Positions 1 to 5,404 of a DNA stretch of 5,404 nucleotides are shown here, in pieces (positions within the stretch are counted from its first letter, which is position 1; every line of letters starts with the position of its first letter). Location of the stretch: positions 1-5,404 of the forward strand of contig QWPU01000222.1 in NCBI GenBank assembly GCA_003671065.1, read 5' to 3'. Origin of the DNA: Planctomycetota bacterium (GTDB taxonomy: Bacteria > Planctomycetota > Phycisphaerae > Phycisphaerales > SM1A02). The translations under genes and the position numbers were made by a program. The notes under the pieces are model-generated. The model ran no database searches. It saw only the letters and a program-made list of their open reading frames with translations, and was not told where the DNA came from.

Positions 1-389
1 GGCTCTGGTGTAATCATCACGATGTAGGGCCGTGAAACGCGACCTTGCACCGTCGCTTCAATGCCCGCAGCGGTGATTTGCAGCGACGCAGTTTGACCAG
101 CGCGCGCGTAATCAAGCGCCTCAGTGAGGACTTCCACCGACACACCGTCGAGCAAGAGTTTCGACCAGACATCGCTTGGCCATGACAACCCCTCGATGCC
201 TTCCTTTCGGCGAAGACGAATGCCGTTCTTCAGTCTGCGCGGAGTTTCAGGCCTGCGCATGTTTCGCGAGTTTGGACCCGAATTGAAAGTGCTATTGCGA
301 ACAAACGAAGACGCAGGTACTCCCGAACTGCTGCCGTAATTCGGCGTGACGGGCACGCTTGGCGGTGGGGTTTCATCAGGCGCGCTCAT
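1..389 (-). CDS. SWIM zinc-finger family protein, N-terminal 129 residues (3' end beyond window)
   Basis: The frame is open from an ATG at 389-387 to the window edge, so the C-terminus is missing. Residues 1-50 are a Ser/Pro/Asn/Arg-rich, probably disordered leader. From about residue 52 the protein looks like the N-terminal domain of SWIM proteins encoded next to SNF2 helicases: NGIRLRRKEG (about 55-64), then GLSW (67-70), then YARAGQ (94-99), and a strand-rich end with VQGRVSRPYIVMI (114-126), matching the family pattern of a YARxGQ segment followed by VQGxxxRPYxV. The zinc ligands (CxC...CxH) would lie further downstream and cannot be checked. The ATG overlaps the helicase TGA as ATGA and only a weak GGA-type ribosome site precedes it, which fits translational coupling. 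In the family, SWIM domains are thought to bind DNA or protein partners; the role here as partner of the upstream SNF2 ATPase is inferred from position. Confidence 0.8.
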   Translation of the reverse strand, partial: MSAPDETPPPSVPVTPNYGSSSGVPASSFVRNSTFNSGPNSRNMRRPETPRRLKNGIRLRRKEGIEGLSWPSDVWSKLLLDGVSVEVLTEALDYARAGQTASLQITAAGIEATVQGRVSRPYIVMITPE

Positions 390-3300
390 TCGTCACCGTC
401 CAGCGTGTCGCGGCGGAGCGTGAGCAAGTCGCGGAGTTGCCCAGTCGAAAGTTCAGTGAGCCATGACTCACCAGAGCCGATGATTTGCTGCGCAAGTTCG
501 GTCTTCGCTTCAATCATCTGATCGATGCGTTCTTCAAGTGTGCCTTCGCTGATCATTTTGTGAACATTCACAGTGCGGTGCTGGCCGATGCGGAACGCGC
601 GATCGGTTGCTTGATTCTCGACAGCGGGATTCCACCAACGGTCGTAATGGAAGACGTGATTGGCAGCGGTGAGGTTGAGACCAACGCCACCAGCCTTGAG
701 CGAGAGCACAAAGATTGGGCACGATGGATCGTTCGATTGGAAGCGTTCGATGAGCTGCTCACGCTTGGCTTGCGGCGTTCCGCCGTGAAGAAACAGCGCT
801 TCAGTGTCAAGTTCTTGCCGCAGCATTGCAACGAGCAGATGTCCCATTTGACGATACTGCGTGAAGACCAACGCACGATCACCGTTGGCGACAACCTCTT
901 CAACCATCTCCATGACGCGCGTGGCTTTGCCCGAGCGCGACGAAAGTGTTTCGCCCGCGCGAAGCGTTGGCAGCGGAACTGAATCTTCGTGATCGGAGCC
1001 TTGTCGAAGGAAGTGCGCGGGGTGATTGCAGACTTGCTTCAACTTGACCAGCGCAGAAAGCACAAGGCCGCGGCGCTTGATGCCCTCAGCATTGTCAACC
1101 TTATTGAGCATGTCATTGACAACTGCGTCATAGAGCTGCGCTTGCTCAGAGGTGAGCGGCACATGATGGCGCGACTCAATGAGTGGCGGCAAATCGCTGA
1201 TGACAGTTGGATCGGTCTTCAAACGACGAAGCACAAAGGGTCGCACGAGATGCTTCAAGCGCTCAGCTTGACGCCGATCCTTGTGACGCTCAATCGGTGC
1301 TGCGAAGCGACGGCGGAAATCAGCCATCGTTCCGAGATATCCAGGCGTGCAGAACTCGAGAATCGACCAGAGTTCGCTCAGGCGATTCTCGACGGGCGTA
1401 CCCGTGAGTGCGATGCGATGACTCGTGCGCAACGCGCGAATCGACATCGTTTGTTTCGTCGGCGGATTCTTGATGTGCTGCGCTTCGTCAAGACAGACGC
1501 GTCGCCAATGCACGCGTTCAAGGCTGTCCTTGTCGCGCACAACAAGCGCGTAGGTCGTGAGCACGACATCAGAACTCAGCGCGACTTCGACAAATTTTTC
1601 GCCCATCGGTCGCTCAAGACCGTGGTGAATGTGCACAACGAGTTCAGGCGCGAAGCGATGGAGTTCGCGATTCCAGTTGCCAACGACTGACATCGGGCAG
1701 ACCAGCAGCGTTGGACCAACGACTTTACCCGCTGCTTTTTGCCGCTCGTATTGCAAGAGCGCGATGAGCTGCACGGTCTTACCAAGGCCCATGTCGTCAG
1801 CAAGACATCCACCGAGACCGAAGCGATCAAGGAAGGCAAGCCACGAGAGACCTTGTTGTTGATAGGGCCGCAGCGTGCCTTGGAATCGCTCAGGCTGTTC
1901 GACTTCTTTGATGCGTTCATCGCCCTTGAAGCCGAGAAGTTCGCTCACCCATCCATTGGCATCGAGACCAAGAATCGGCAAACCTGTTTCAGGTCCATCG
2001 AGTCCGTTGCCTAACCGAATGGCTTGCATCACCGTCATTTCGCCGCCGGGATGCTCCTTCAAGAAGCGCATCGCGCCGTTGAGATCATCTGGACGAATTT
2101 CAATCCATTGACCATTCACGCGCAGCAGAGGCGCGCCTTGGCCAGCGAGTCGTTGAAAGGCATCGATAGAGAGCGTCTGGTCGCCCAGCGCGATTTGCCA
2201 CGAGTAATTGACGAGGCTGTGCAGTCCAAGGTGGCTGCCTTCACCATCGGCGCCGTTGCCGCCACCTGGCGCAACCATGCCGTCGCCGCTGTCGATCAGC
2301 AGACGCGCGCCGAGGCGGCTTGCCGCTTGTCCCCACCAACTTGGCGCAAGCACCACGAAACCAGACTCCATGAGAATCGGGCGGAAATCGCGGAGAAATG
2401 CGTAGGCTTCGGTGGTTGAGAGCGTGATGCCCGTCGGAGTCGAGCCTTCGAGGGCGCGTTCGATGCGTGGCCAAATGCGCGCAGCGCGAGCGAGTTCAGC
2501 AAGCAGCACATCGCCCGCAGGTTCGCCTTCGCCGCCGAAACGCGCGAGGAGACCCTTGAGGCCGTCTTTGCCTTGCGCCCAGATTTGTTCCGCATCAATG
2601 ACGACTGGTGGATCATCATTGGTGATAAGTTTGAAGCCGATCGTCCACTTGGCGCCGCGACCCATTTCGTCGCCGTCATCAAAGGAAGTCGGATCAGGTT
2701 CTTCAAGTTCGAAGGCGAGACGCACAAATCGCGACTCACTCGCGGCGTCGAGACCCGAGAGCCACTGGCGCGCGCCGCGCATGAGATGCGTGTCGCTGCT
2801 GCGCACACCAAGCACAGTGTCGCTCTTGCCAAGCAGTCCCGTCAGCCACGCGACATGCGGATCCACAGCGGGATCGCGATCTTCGATGGCATCGCAGTAA
2901 CTCTCCGTTTCAAGGACGCGTCGAGATTCGGCGTCGACGAAACCAAGGAGCGCCGCTTCGATGATCGCCCACGGCTGCGTGCGGAATTCATCATCAACGC
3001 ATCGCGCGGAACCTGGCATCGCCGCGAGAAGTGAAGTGAGTCGTTGCGAAGGCGCGCCATCAGCGAGCCACGGTTGCCACACAGCGCGGAAGCGGCCAGT
3101 CTTCTCTTGAATCAGTGAAGGAACGATGCGTTGATCGACAATGAGGTCGACTGCGAGCGCAGCGACCTCGCGCCAGAAACGCAACTCGTGACCTGCCTGC
3201 ATCGACGGCCCGAGTGGACGCTCGTCGTCATGAGACGACAGCAGCATTCGCAGCGCAGCGGGAGTTTCGATCGCGAGCGCAGGCACATCAAGCAAAGCGA

Positions 3301-3649
3301 TGTGCGAAATCGGCTCTTCACTCACACCGAGCGCATTGGCAAGACGATCGCTCGCAAGCGGCGTGACACCCATTTCCGTCATGGTCGCGGGGAGCGAAAG
3401 GCGAAGCGGGCTGGCTTCACTATGGATGTCATCGCCCGCAAACAGTCCACCTGCAATGAGCGCCCCGCGCAAACGAATGGCGTCACAGGCGAATGGATGC
3501 TTCACATGCTCCGTGGCCGTAGGAGCAATCTCCGCCCCTTCGAAGGTGGAAGCGGTTTGTAAAACTGCGACCGCTTTCGCGGCGAGCAATGCGTCCTCGG
3601 CCCACAAATGAAGCCGTTCCCGAGTCCAGACAGCGTGTAAAACAAGCAT
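386..3649 (-). CDS. SNF2-family DNA-dependent ATPase/helicase with SNF2-associated N-terminal domain
   Basis: This 1087-residue protein is a complete superfamily 2 SNF2 ATPase, expected to use ATP to translocate on double-stranded DNA and remodel bound protein in the cytoplasm. The N-terminus MLVLHAVW...LHLWAED is typical of bacterial SNF2 proteins of this type and supports the start, although no strong Shine-Dalgarno precedes it. Residues about 430-580 resemble the SNF2-associated (DUF3670-type) domain, including WQIALGDQTLS (484-494) and a GQWIEI strand (513-518). The core follows: LRPYQQQGLSWL (593-604), Walker A DDMGLGKT (618-625), CPMSVVGNW (651-659), DEAQ box (721-724), LTGTPVENRLSELW (748-761), LRRLKTD (807-813), LVFTQY (927-932), HGG (955-957), SLKAGGVGLNL (983-993), DRWWNP (1003-1008) and QATDRAFRIGQ (1013-1023) with the predicted arginine finger. 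All are intact, so the ATPase is probably active. The C-terminal GSGESWLTELS is also family-typical. A Gly/Asn/Asp-rich segment at 453-474 looks like a flexible loop. It overlaps the SWIM gene by four bases. The in vivo substrate is unknown; similarity to RapA or DISARM helicases is only at the motor level. Confidence 0.96.
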   Translation of the reverse strand: MLVLHAVWTRERLHLWAEDALLAAKAVAVLQTASTFEGAEIAPTATEHVKHPFACDAIRLRGALIAGGLFAGDDIHSEASPLRLSLPATMTEMGVTPLASDRLANALGVSEEPISHIALLDVPALAIETPAALRMLLSSHDDERPLGPSMQAGHELRFWREVAALAVDLIVDQRIVPSLIQEKTGRFRAVWQPWLADGAPSQRLTSLLAAMPGSARCVDDEFRTQPWAIIEAALLGFVDAESRRVLETESYCDAIEDRDPAVDPHVAWLTGLLGKSDTVLGVRSSDTHLMRGARQWLSGLDAASESRFVRLAFELEEPDPTSFDDGDEMGRGAKWTIGFKLITNDDPPVVIDAEQIWAQGKDGLKGLLARFGGEGEPAGDVLLAELARAARIWPRIERALEGSTPTGITLSTTEAYAFLRDFRPILMESGFVVLAPSWWGQAASRLGARLLIDSGDGMVAPGGGNGADGEGSHLGLHSLVNYSWQIALGDQTLSIDAFQRLAGQGAPLLRVNGQWIEIRPDDLNGAMRFLKEHPGGEMTVMQAIRLGNGLDGPETGLPILGLDANGWVSELLGFKGDERIKEVEQPERFQGTLRPYQQQGLSWLAFLDRFGLGGCLADDMGLGKTVQLIALLQYERQKAAGKVVGPTLLVCPMSVVGNWNRELHRFAPELVVHIHHGLERPMGEKFVEVALSSDVVLTTYALVVRDKDSLERVHWRRVCLDEAQHIKNPPTKQTMSIRALRTSHRIALTGTPVENRLSELWSILEFCTPGYLGTMADFRRRFAAPIERHKDRRQAERLKHLVRPFVLRRLKTDPTVISDLPPLIESRHHVPLTSEQAQLYDAVVNDMLNKVDNAEGIKRRGLVLSALVKLKQVCNHPAHFLRQGSDHEDSVPLPTLRAGETLSSRSGKATRVMEMVEEVVANGDRALVFTQYRQMGHLLVAMLRQELDTEALFLHGGTPQAKREQLIERFQSNDPSCPIFVLSLKAGGVGLNLTAANHVFHYDRWWNPAVENQATDRAFRIGQHRTVNVHKMISEGTLEERIDQMIEAKTELAQQIIGSGESWLTELSTGQLRDLLTLRRDTLDGDE

Positions 3650-3701
3650 TGAGTGATGTGACTGGCGAGGGGACGAAGTGCACGCCGCGGGCGACCGCGA
3701 C
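3650..3701 (-). other. Spacer between tRNA-Lys and SNF2 gene, no clear terminator or promoter
   Basis: This 52 bp stretch holds a short GC dyad (CGCC-gcg-GGCG at 3683-3693) but no following T-run, so it does not look like an intrinsic terminator. I see no good -35/-10 pair for a separate helicase promoter, and no strong ribosome binding site before the helicase ATG. The simplest reading is that the helicase unit is transcribed through the tRNA and the precursor is cut by tRNA processing, but a promoter of unfamiliar type or one inside the tRNA region cannot be excluded. Confidence 0.4.
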
Positions 3702-3774
3702 TGATTGCGCTGGGACTTGAACCCAGGACCAGCGGATTAAAAGTCCACTGCTCTACCAACTGAGCTACGCAATC
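3702..3774 (-). tRNA. tRNA-Lys, anticodon UUU
   Basis: The minus strand folds into a full 73-nt cloverleaf. The acceptor stem is GATTGCG paired with CGCAATC, with discriminator A. The D stem is GCTC/GAGC with a loop carrying the GG pair, and U8-A9 lie between the stems. The anticodon stem is GTGGA/TCCGC (one T-G pair) with the seven-base loop CTTTTAA, giving anticodon TTT, hence lysine for AAA/AAG codons. The variable loop is TGGTC, and the T arm is CTGGG-TTCAAGT-CCCAG. The CCA tail is not encoded (the gene is followed by GTC), so it must be added by tRNA nucleotidyltransferase. The gene sits 52 bp upstream of the SNF2 gene on the same strand. No base looks defective. Confidence 0.98.
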
Positions 3775-3786
3775 GCGAAGGGAAAC

Positions 3787-3792
3787 ATTGTA
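3787..3792 (-). promoter_or_regulatory. Probable -10 box of the tRNA-Lys promoter
   Basis: The minus strand reads TACAAT here, one base off the sigma-70 consensus TATAAT, ending 12 nt before the tRNA 5' end. That would place transcription start about 5-6 nt upstream of the mature tRNA, a usual leader length for tRNA genes. The region 17-18 bp upstream (GTCGAA or GGTCGA) is a poor -35 match, so the call rests on the -10 box and its position only. The same promoter could serve the SNF2-SWIM unit by read-through. Confidence 0.45.
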
Positions 3793-3916
3793 ACGAGCCC
3801 AACGGCCAATTCGACCCCTTTGCTCTCTTCGCGCGGAAATCGCAGTTTCTGCATCGGAAGTGAGGCGCGTCGCACAATCGGCACAGACCTACTCAACATC
3901 CCATCCACAGCAGTCG

Positions 3917-3965
3917 ATAGGTAGGACTGCGGCTTGTTCCGCAGGAGTGCAGCGAGGCTACCTAT
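3917..3965 (+). promoter_or_regulatory. Nested inverted repeat in the 5' leader of the lipoprotein gene, overlapping its start codon
   Basis: Two perfect inverted repeats are nested. The outer arms are ATAGGTAG (3917-3924) and CTACCTAT (3958-3965), the right arm including the first two bases of the ATG at 3964. The inner arms are CTGCGG (3927-3932) and CCGCAG (3939-3944) around the loop CTTGTT. In RNA this would make a two-level stem in which the start codon is paired while the GAGG ribosome site (3954-3957) stays in the single-stranded part. It could be a translational control structure or, as DNA, part of an operator. The pairing is seen directly; any function is inference, and chance pairing is possible. 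Confidence 0.4.
3954..3957 (+). promoter_or_regulatory. Ribosome binding site deciding the lipoprotein start
   Basis: GAGG ends six bases before the ATG at 3964, a good Shine-Dalgarno spacing. The alternative in-frame TTG at 3934 has AGGA seven bases upstream, but it lies in the loop of a stable-looking hairpin and is a rarer start codon. The next in-frame ATG at 3988 has no purine-rich site before it. The ATG at 3964 is therefore preferred. Confidence 0.55.
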
Positions 3966-5355
3966 GCAACACACAACGCCACACAATATGACTGCGTTCA
4001 CCAAGAACTTTGACCGCGCAATCGGTTCGATCCGTCGATCCATTGTTGTGCTGGCGCTGAGCGTTCCGTGCCTCGTCGGCTGCAGTGCGATTTCGAATCT
4101 CGTCACGAAAGGGTTCGACTCGCCGCCAGAAGTGTCGGTGCCGACTCGCACTTCGGTCAACGCCGCCGCGACGCCTATTCCGACATCAACGCTCGCGGCA
4201 AGCGCTCCCAACGGTGCGGACGGCGTGAGCGCAAATGCGACGAGCGCGCCACTCACCATGCCAGGAGCGAGCGCGGGCGCCACTCGGCGTTCAGGTGGTC
4301 TACTCAGCATGAACAACGATACGAGTCGAGCAAACGACAACGGTCTGACCGAAGGCGGCGGAAACATCTCACAGGTGAGTTTCGCAGCAGAAGGCGGCGA
4401 TTACGCGCCTGATGTCGACAGAACAGGCACTTTTATGGTGTTTGCTTCGACCCAGCACCGTCCGACTTTCGACATCTATAGAAAGAGCGTGGACGGTCGC
4501 ACGGTGACGCAACTCACGACTGATCCGAGCGACGACCTGATGCCCGCGATCGCGCCCGACGGCACCAAGATTGCGTTTGCCTCTAACCGCAACGGAAACT
4601 GGGACGTGTACACGATGCCGATCACAGGTGGCGCGCCGACGCAGATCACAAGCGACGGCGATGAAGAAGTGCAGCCGACATGGGCGCCCGATGGTCGCCG
4701 CCTCGCGTTTAGTCGCAAGAACGGCCGCACGGGAACATGGGAGATTTGGATCGTCGACGCATCGACGCCAGGAGTTCGCACCTTTGTGTGCGAGGGATTT
4801 CTTCCGCGTTGGAGCCCCGAGGACACTAGCGACACATTGCTCTTTCAGCGAGCGCGTCAGCGAGGTGGTCGGCTTTACGGCGTGTGGACAATCGAGATCG
4901 TGAACGGCGAAGGAATGAACCCGACGGAGATCGTGAGCGCGAAGAACGCGGCGATCCTCCAGCCAGGTTGGTCGCCTGACGGCAAGAAGATCGTGTTCAC
5001 CACCGTTGTGAATCCTGACGGCAATTCTGAGTGGCCTGAGCAGTCTGACATCTGGGTCGTCAACGCTGACGGCACGGGCCGCGTGGGTCTGACCAACAGC
5101 CGCTTCCGCAACATGCAACCGGCTTGGGGCGCCGATGGTCGCGTTTACTTCGTGAGCAACCGCGGAGGCCTCGAGAACATCTGGGCCATCGCTGTAGATG
5201 GCGCACGAAACGGCACGGGTTCGGCGGAGTTCGCAGCAAATGCCAGCAAGAAGGCGAAAAAAGACGCTGAACTTCCGACCACTCCTGCAGCCGTTGTGAA
5301 GGACATGACCCCCGACTTACTGAAGGCTGACAAGCTCGCGACCGTCCCTGATTGA
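3964..5355 (+). CDS. Lipoprotein with six-bladed TolB-like (PD40) beta-propeller
   Basis: From the ATG at 3964 the protein has 463 residues. A lipoprotein signal peptide is clear: Arg-Arg (24-25), hydrophobic core IVVLALSVPCLVG, and lipobox LVGC with lipidated Cys40; the following Ser suggests outer-membrane rather than inner-membrane retention. Residues about 50-135 are a Ser/Thr/Ala/Asn-rich linker. A beta-propeller fills about 140-415, with six blades of the PD40 type: the pattern xPxWxPDGxxIxF followed by DIW/DVY strands recurs, e.g. PAIAPDGTKIAFASNR (194-209), PTWAPDGRRLAFSR (238-251), PGWSPDGKKIVF (334-345) and PAWGADGRVYFVSNR (386-400). The tail after about 415 is Lys/Ala-rich and probably disordered. 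Authentic TolB has a separate N-terminal domain before its propeller and lies with tolQRA and pal; neither is seen here, so this is a TolB-like propeller protein, not TolB. Such propellers usually bind protein or glycan partners; the ligand is unknown. It is divergent from the tRNA. An upstream TTG at 3934 would add ten residues. Confidence 0.9.
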   Translation: MQHTTPHNMTAFTKNFDRAIGSIRRSIVVLALSVPCLVGCSAISNLVTKGFDSPPEVSVPTRTSVNAAATPIPTSTLAASAPNGADGVSANATSAPLTMPGASAGATRRSGGLLSMNNDTSRANDNGLTEGGGNISQVSFAAEGGDYAPDVDRTGTFMVFASTQHRPTFDIYRKSVDGRTVTQLTTDPSDDLMPAIAPDGTKIAFASNRNGNWDVYTMPITGGAPTQITSDGDEEVQPTWAPDGRRLAFSRKNGRTGTWEIWIVDASTPGVRTFVCEGFLPRWSPEDTSDTLLFQRARQRGGRLYGVWTIEIVNGEGMNPTEIVSAKNAAILQPGWSPDGKKIVFTTVVNPDGNSEWPEQSDIWVVNADGTGRVGLTNSRFRNMQPAWGADGRVYFVSNRGGLENIWAIAVDGARNGTGSAEFAANASKKAKKDAELPTTPAAVVKDMTPDLLKADKLATVPD

Positions 5356-5363
5356 CCTCCTGT

Positions 5364-5396
5364 AGGACAAGCTGGCGACCTTGGCTTGCCTGTCCT
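5364..5396 (+). terminator. Imperfect inverted repeat downstream of the lipoprotein gene, possible terminator
   Basis: AGGACA (5364-5369) and TGTCCT (5391-5396) are perfect complements, and CAAGC (5368-5372) can alternatively pair with GCTTG (5384-5388), giving an interrupted stem beginning 8 bp after the stop codon. The sequence after it (GCTTTGGC) has no proper T-run before the window ends, so an intrinsic terminator is only a possibility. Confidence 0.3.
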
Positions 5397-5404
5397 GCTT
5401 TGGC

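Noticed and set aside
485..1690. Two long plus-strand open frames (485-982 and 989-1690) opposite the SNF2 gene
   Set aside because: They lie wholly antisense to conserved ATPase motifs, show no recognisable domain, and are expected from the codon bias of a moderately GC-rich gene.
386..3774. Phage-defence or mobile island anchored at the tRNA
   Set aside because: There is no integrase, no direct repeat of the tRNA 3' end in the window, and no nuclease or methylase partner; the SNF2 motor alone does not indicate defence.
3774..3833. 7 bp dyad CGCGAAG/CTTCGCG spanning the tRNA upstream region
   Set aside because: The arms are 46 bp apart, one overlaps the tRNA end by a base, and no extension or supporting structure is visible; chance is the simpler explanation.
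3848..3878. Possible sigma-70 promoter for the lipoprotein gene (CACAAT at 3873-3878)
   Set aside because: Only four of six bases match the -10 consensus, and the best -35 candidate matches three of six at a 19 bp spacing, so it cannot be supported.
3934..3963. TTG at 3934 as the start of the lipoprotein
   Set aside because: An AGGA site does precede it, but the TTG sits in a hairpin loop, and the ATG at 3964 has better initiation context and gives a sufficient signal peptide. It is not fully excluded.
3765..4367. Minus-strand 200-codon frame running from within the lipoprotein gene into the tRNA
   Set aside because: It ends inside the tRNA gene, is antisense to the signal peptide and linker of the lipoprotein, and its sequence is low-complexity Ala/Ser/Pro with no family resemblance.
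4369..5118. Minus-strand 249-codon frame opposite the propeller
   Set aside because: It is His/Arg-rich in a way typical of the reverse complement of PDG-type repeats, and has no domain or ribosome site; the plus-strand propeller explains the region.

Overview
The window is a moderately GC-rich bacterial chromosomal segment. It holds a two-gene minus-strand unit (SNF2-family ATPase followed by a SWIM-type protein cut by the window edge), a tRNA-Lys gene on the same strand just upstream of that unit, and a divergent plus-strand gene for a lipoprotein with a TolB-like beta-propeller. The lipobox signal peptide points to a Gram-negative-type envelope. No taxonomic marker is decisive. Planctomycetota (Phycisphaerae-like) is a weak guess from overall gene character and should not be relied on.

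Layout. Positions 1-389 (minus) encode the first 129 residues of a protein whose N-terminal domain resembles SWIM zinc-finger proteins found beside SNF2 helicases; its zinc-binding part lies outside the window. Positions 386-3649 (minus) encode a complete 1087-residue SNF2-family ATPase with an SNF2-associated (DUF3670-type) N-terminal region and all readable helicase motifs intact. The two genes overlap by four bases (ATGA), so they are very likely co-transcribed and translationally coupled. A tRNA-Lys(UUU) gene lies at 3702-3774 (minus), 52 bp upstream of the helicase start, with no convincing terminator between them. A 189 bp divergent region (3775-3963) holds a probable -10 box for the tRNA and a nested inverted repeat whose outer arm covers the start codon of the lipoprotein gene. 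Positions 3964-5355 (plus) encode the lipoprotein, and the last 49 bp contain a weak inverted repeat.

How the parts relate. The SNF2 ATPase and SWIM protein form a recurrent bacterial gene pair and probably act together on nucleoprotein, but the biological job of the pair is poorly known. The lipoprotein is probably an envelope protein unrelated to the helicase unit; none of the Tol-Pal genes is in view. I see no mobile element, CRISPR array or defence island signature. The most interesting items are the SNF2-SWIM pair itself, the possible start-codon-masking leader structure of the lipoprotein gene, and the tRNA-helicase arrangement.
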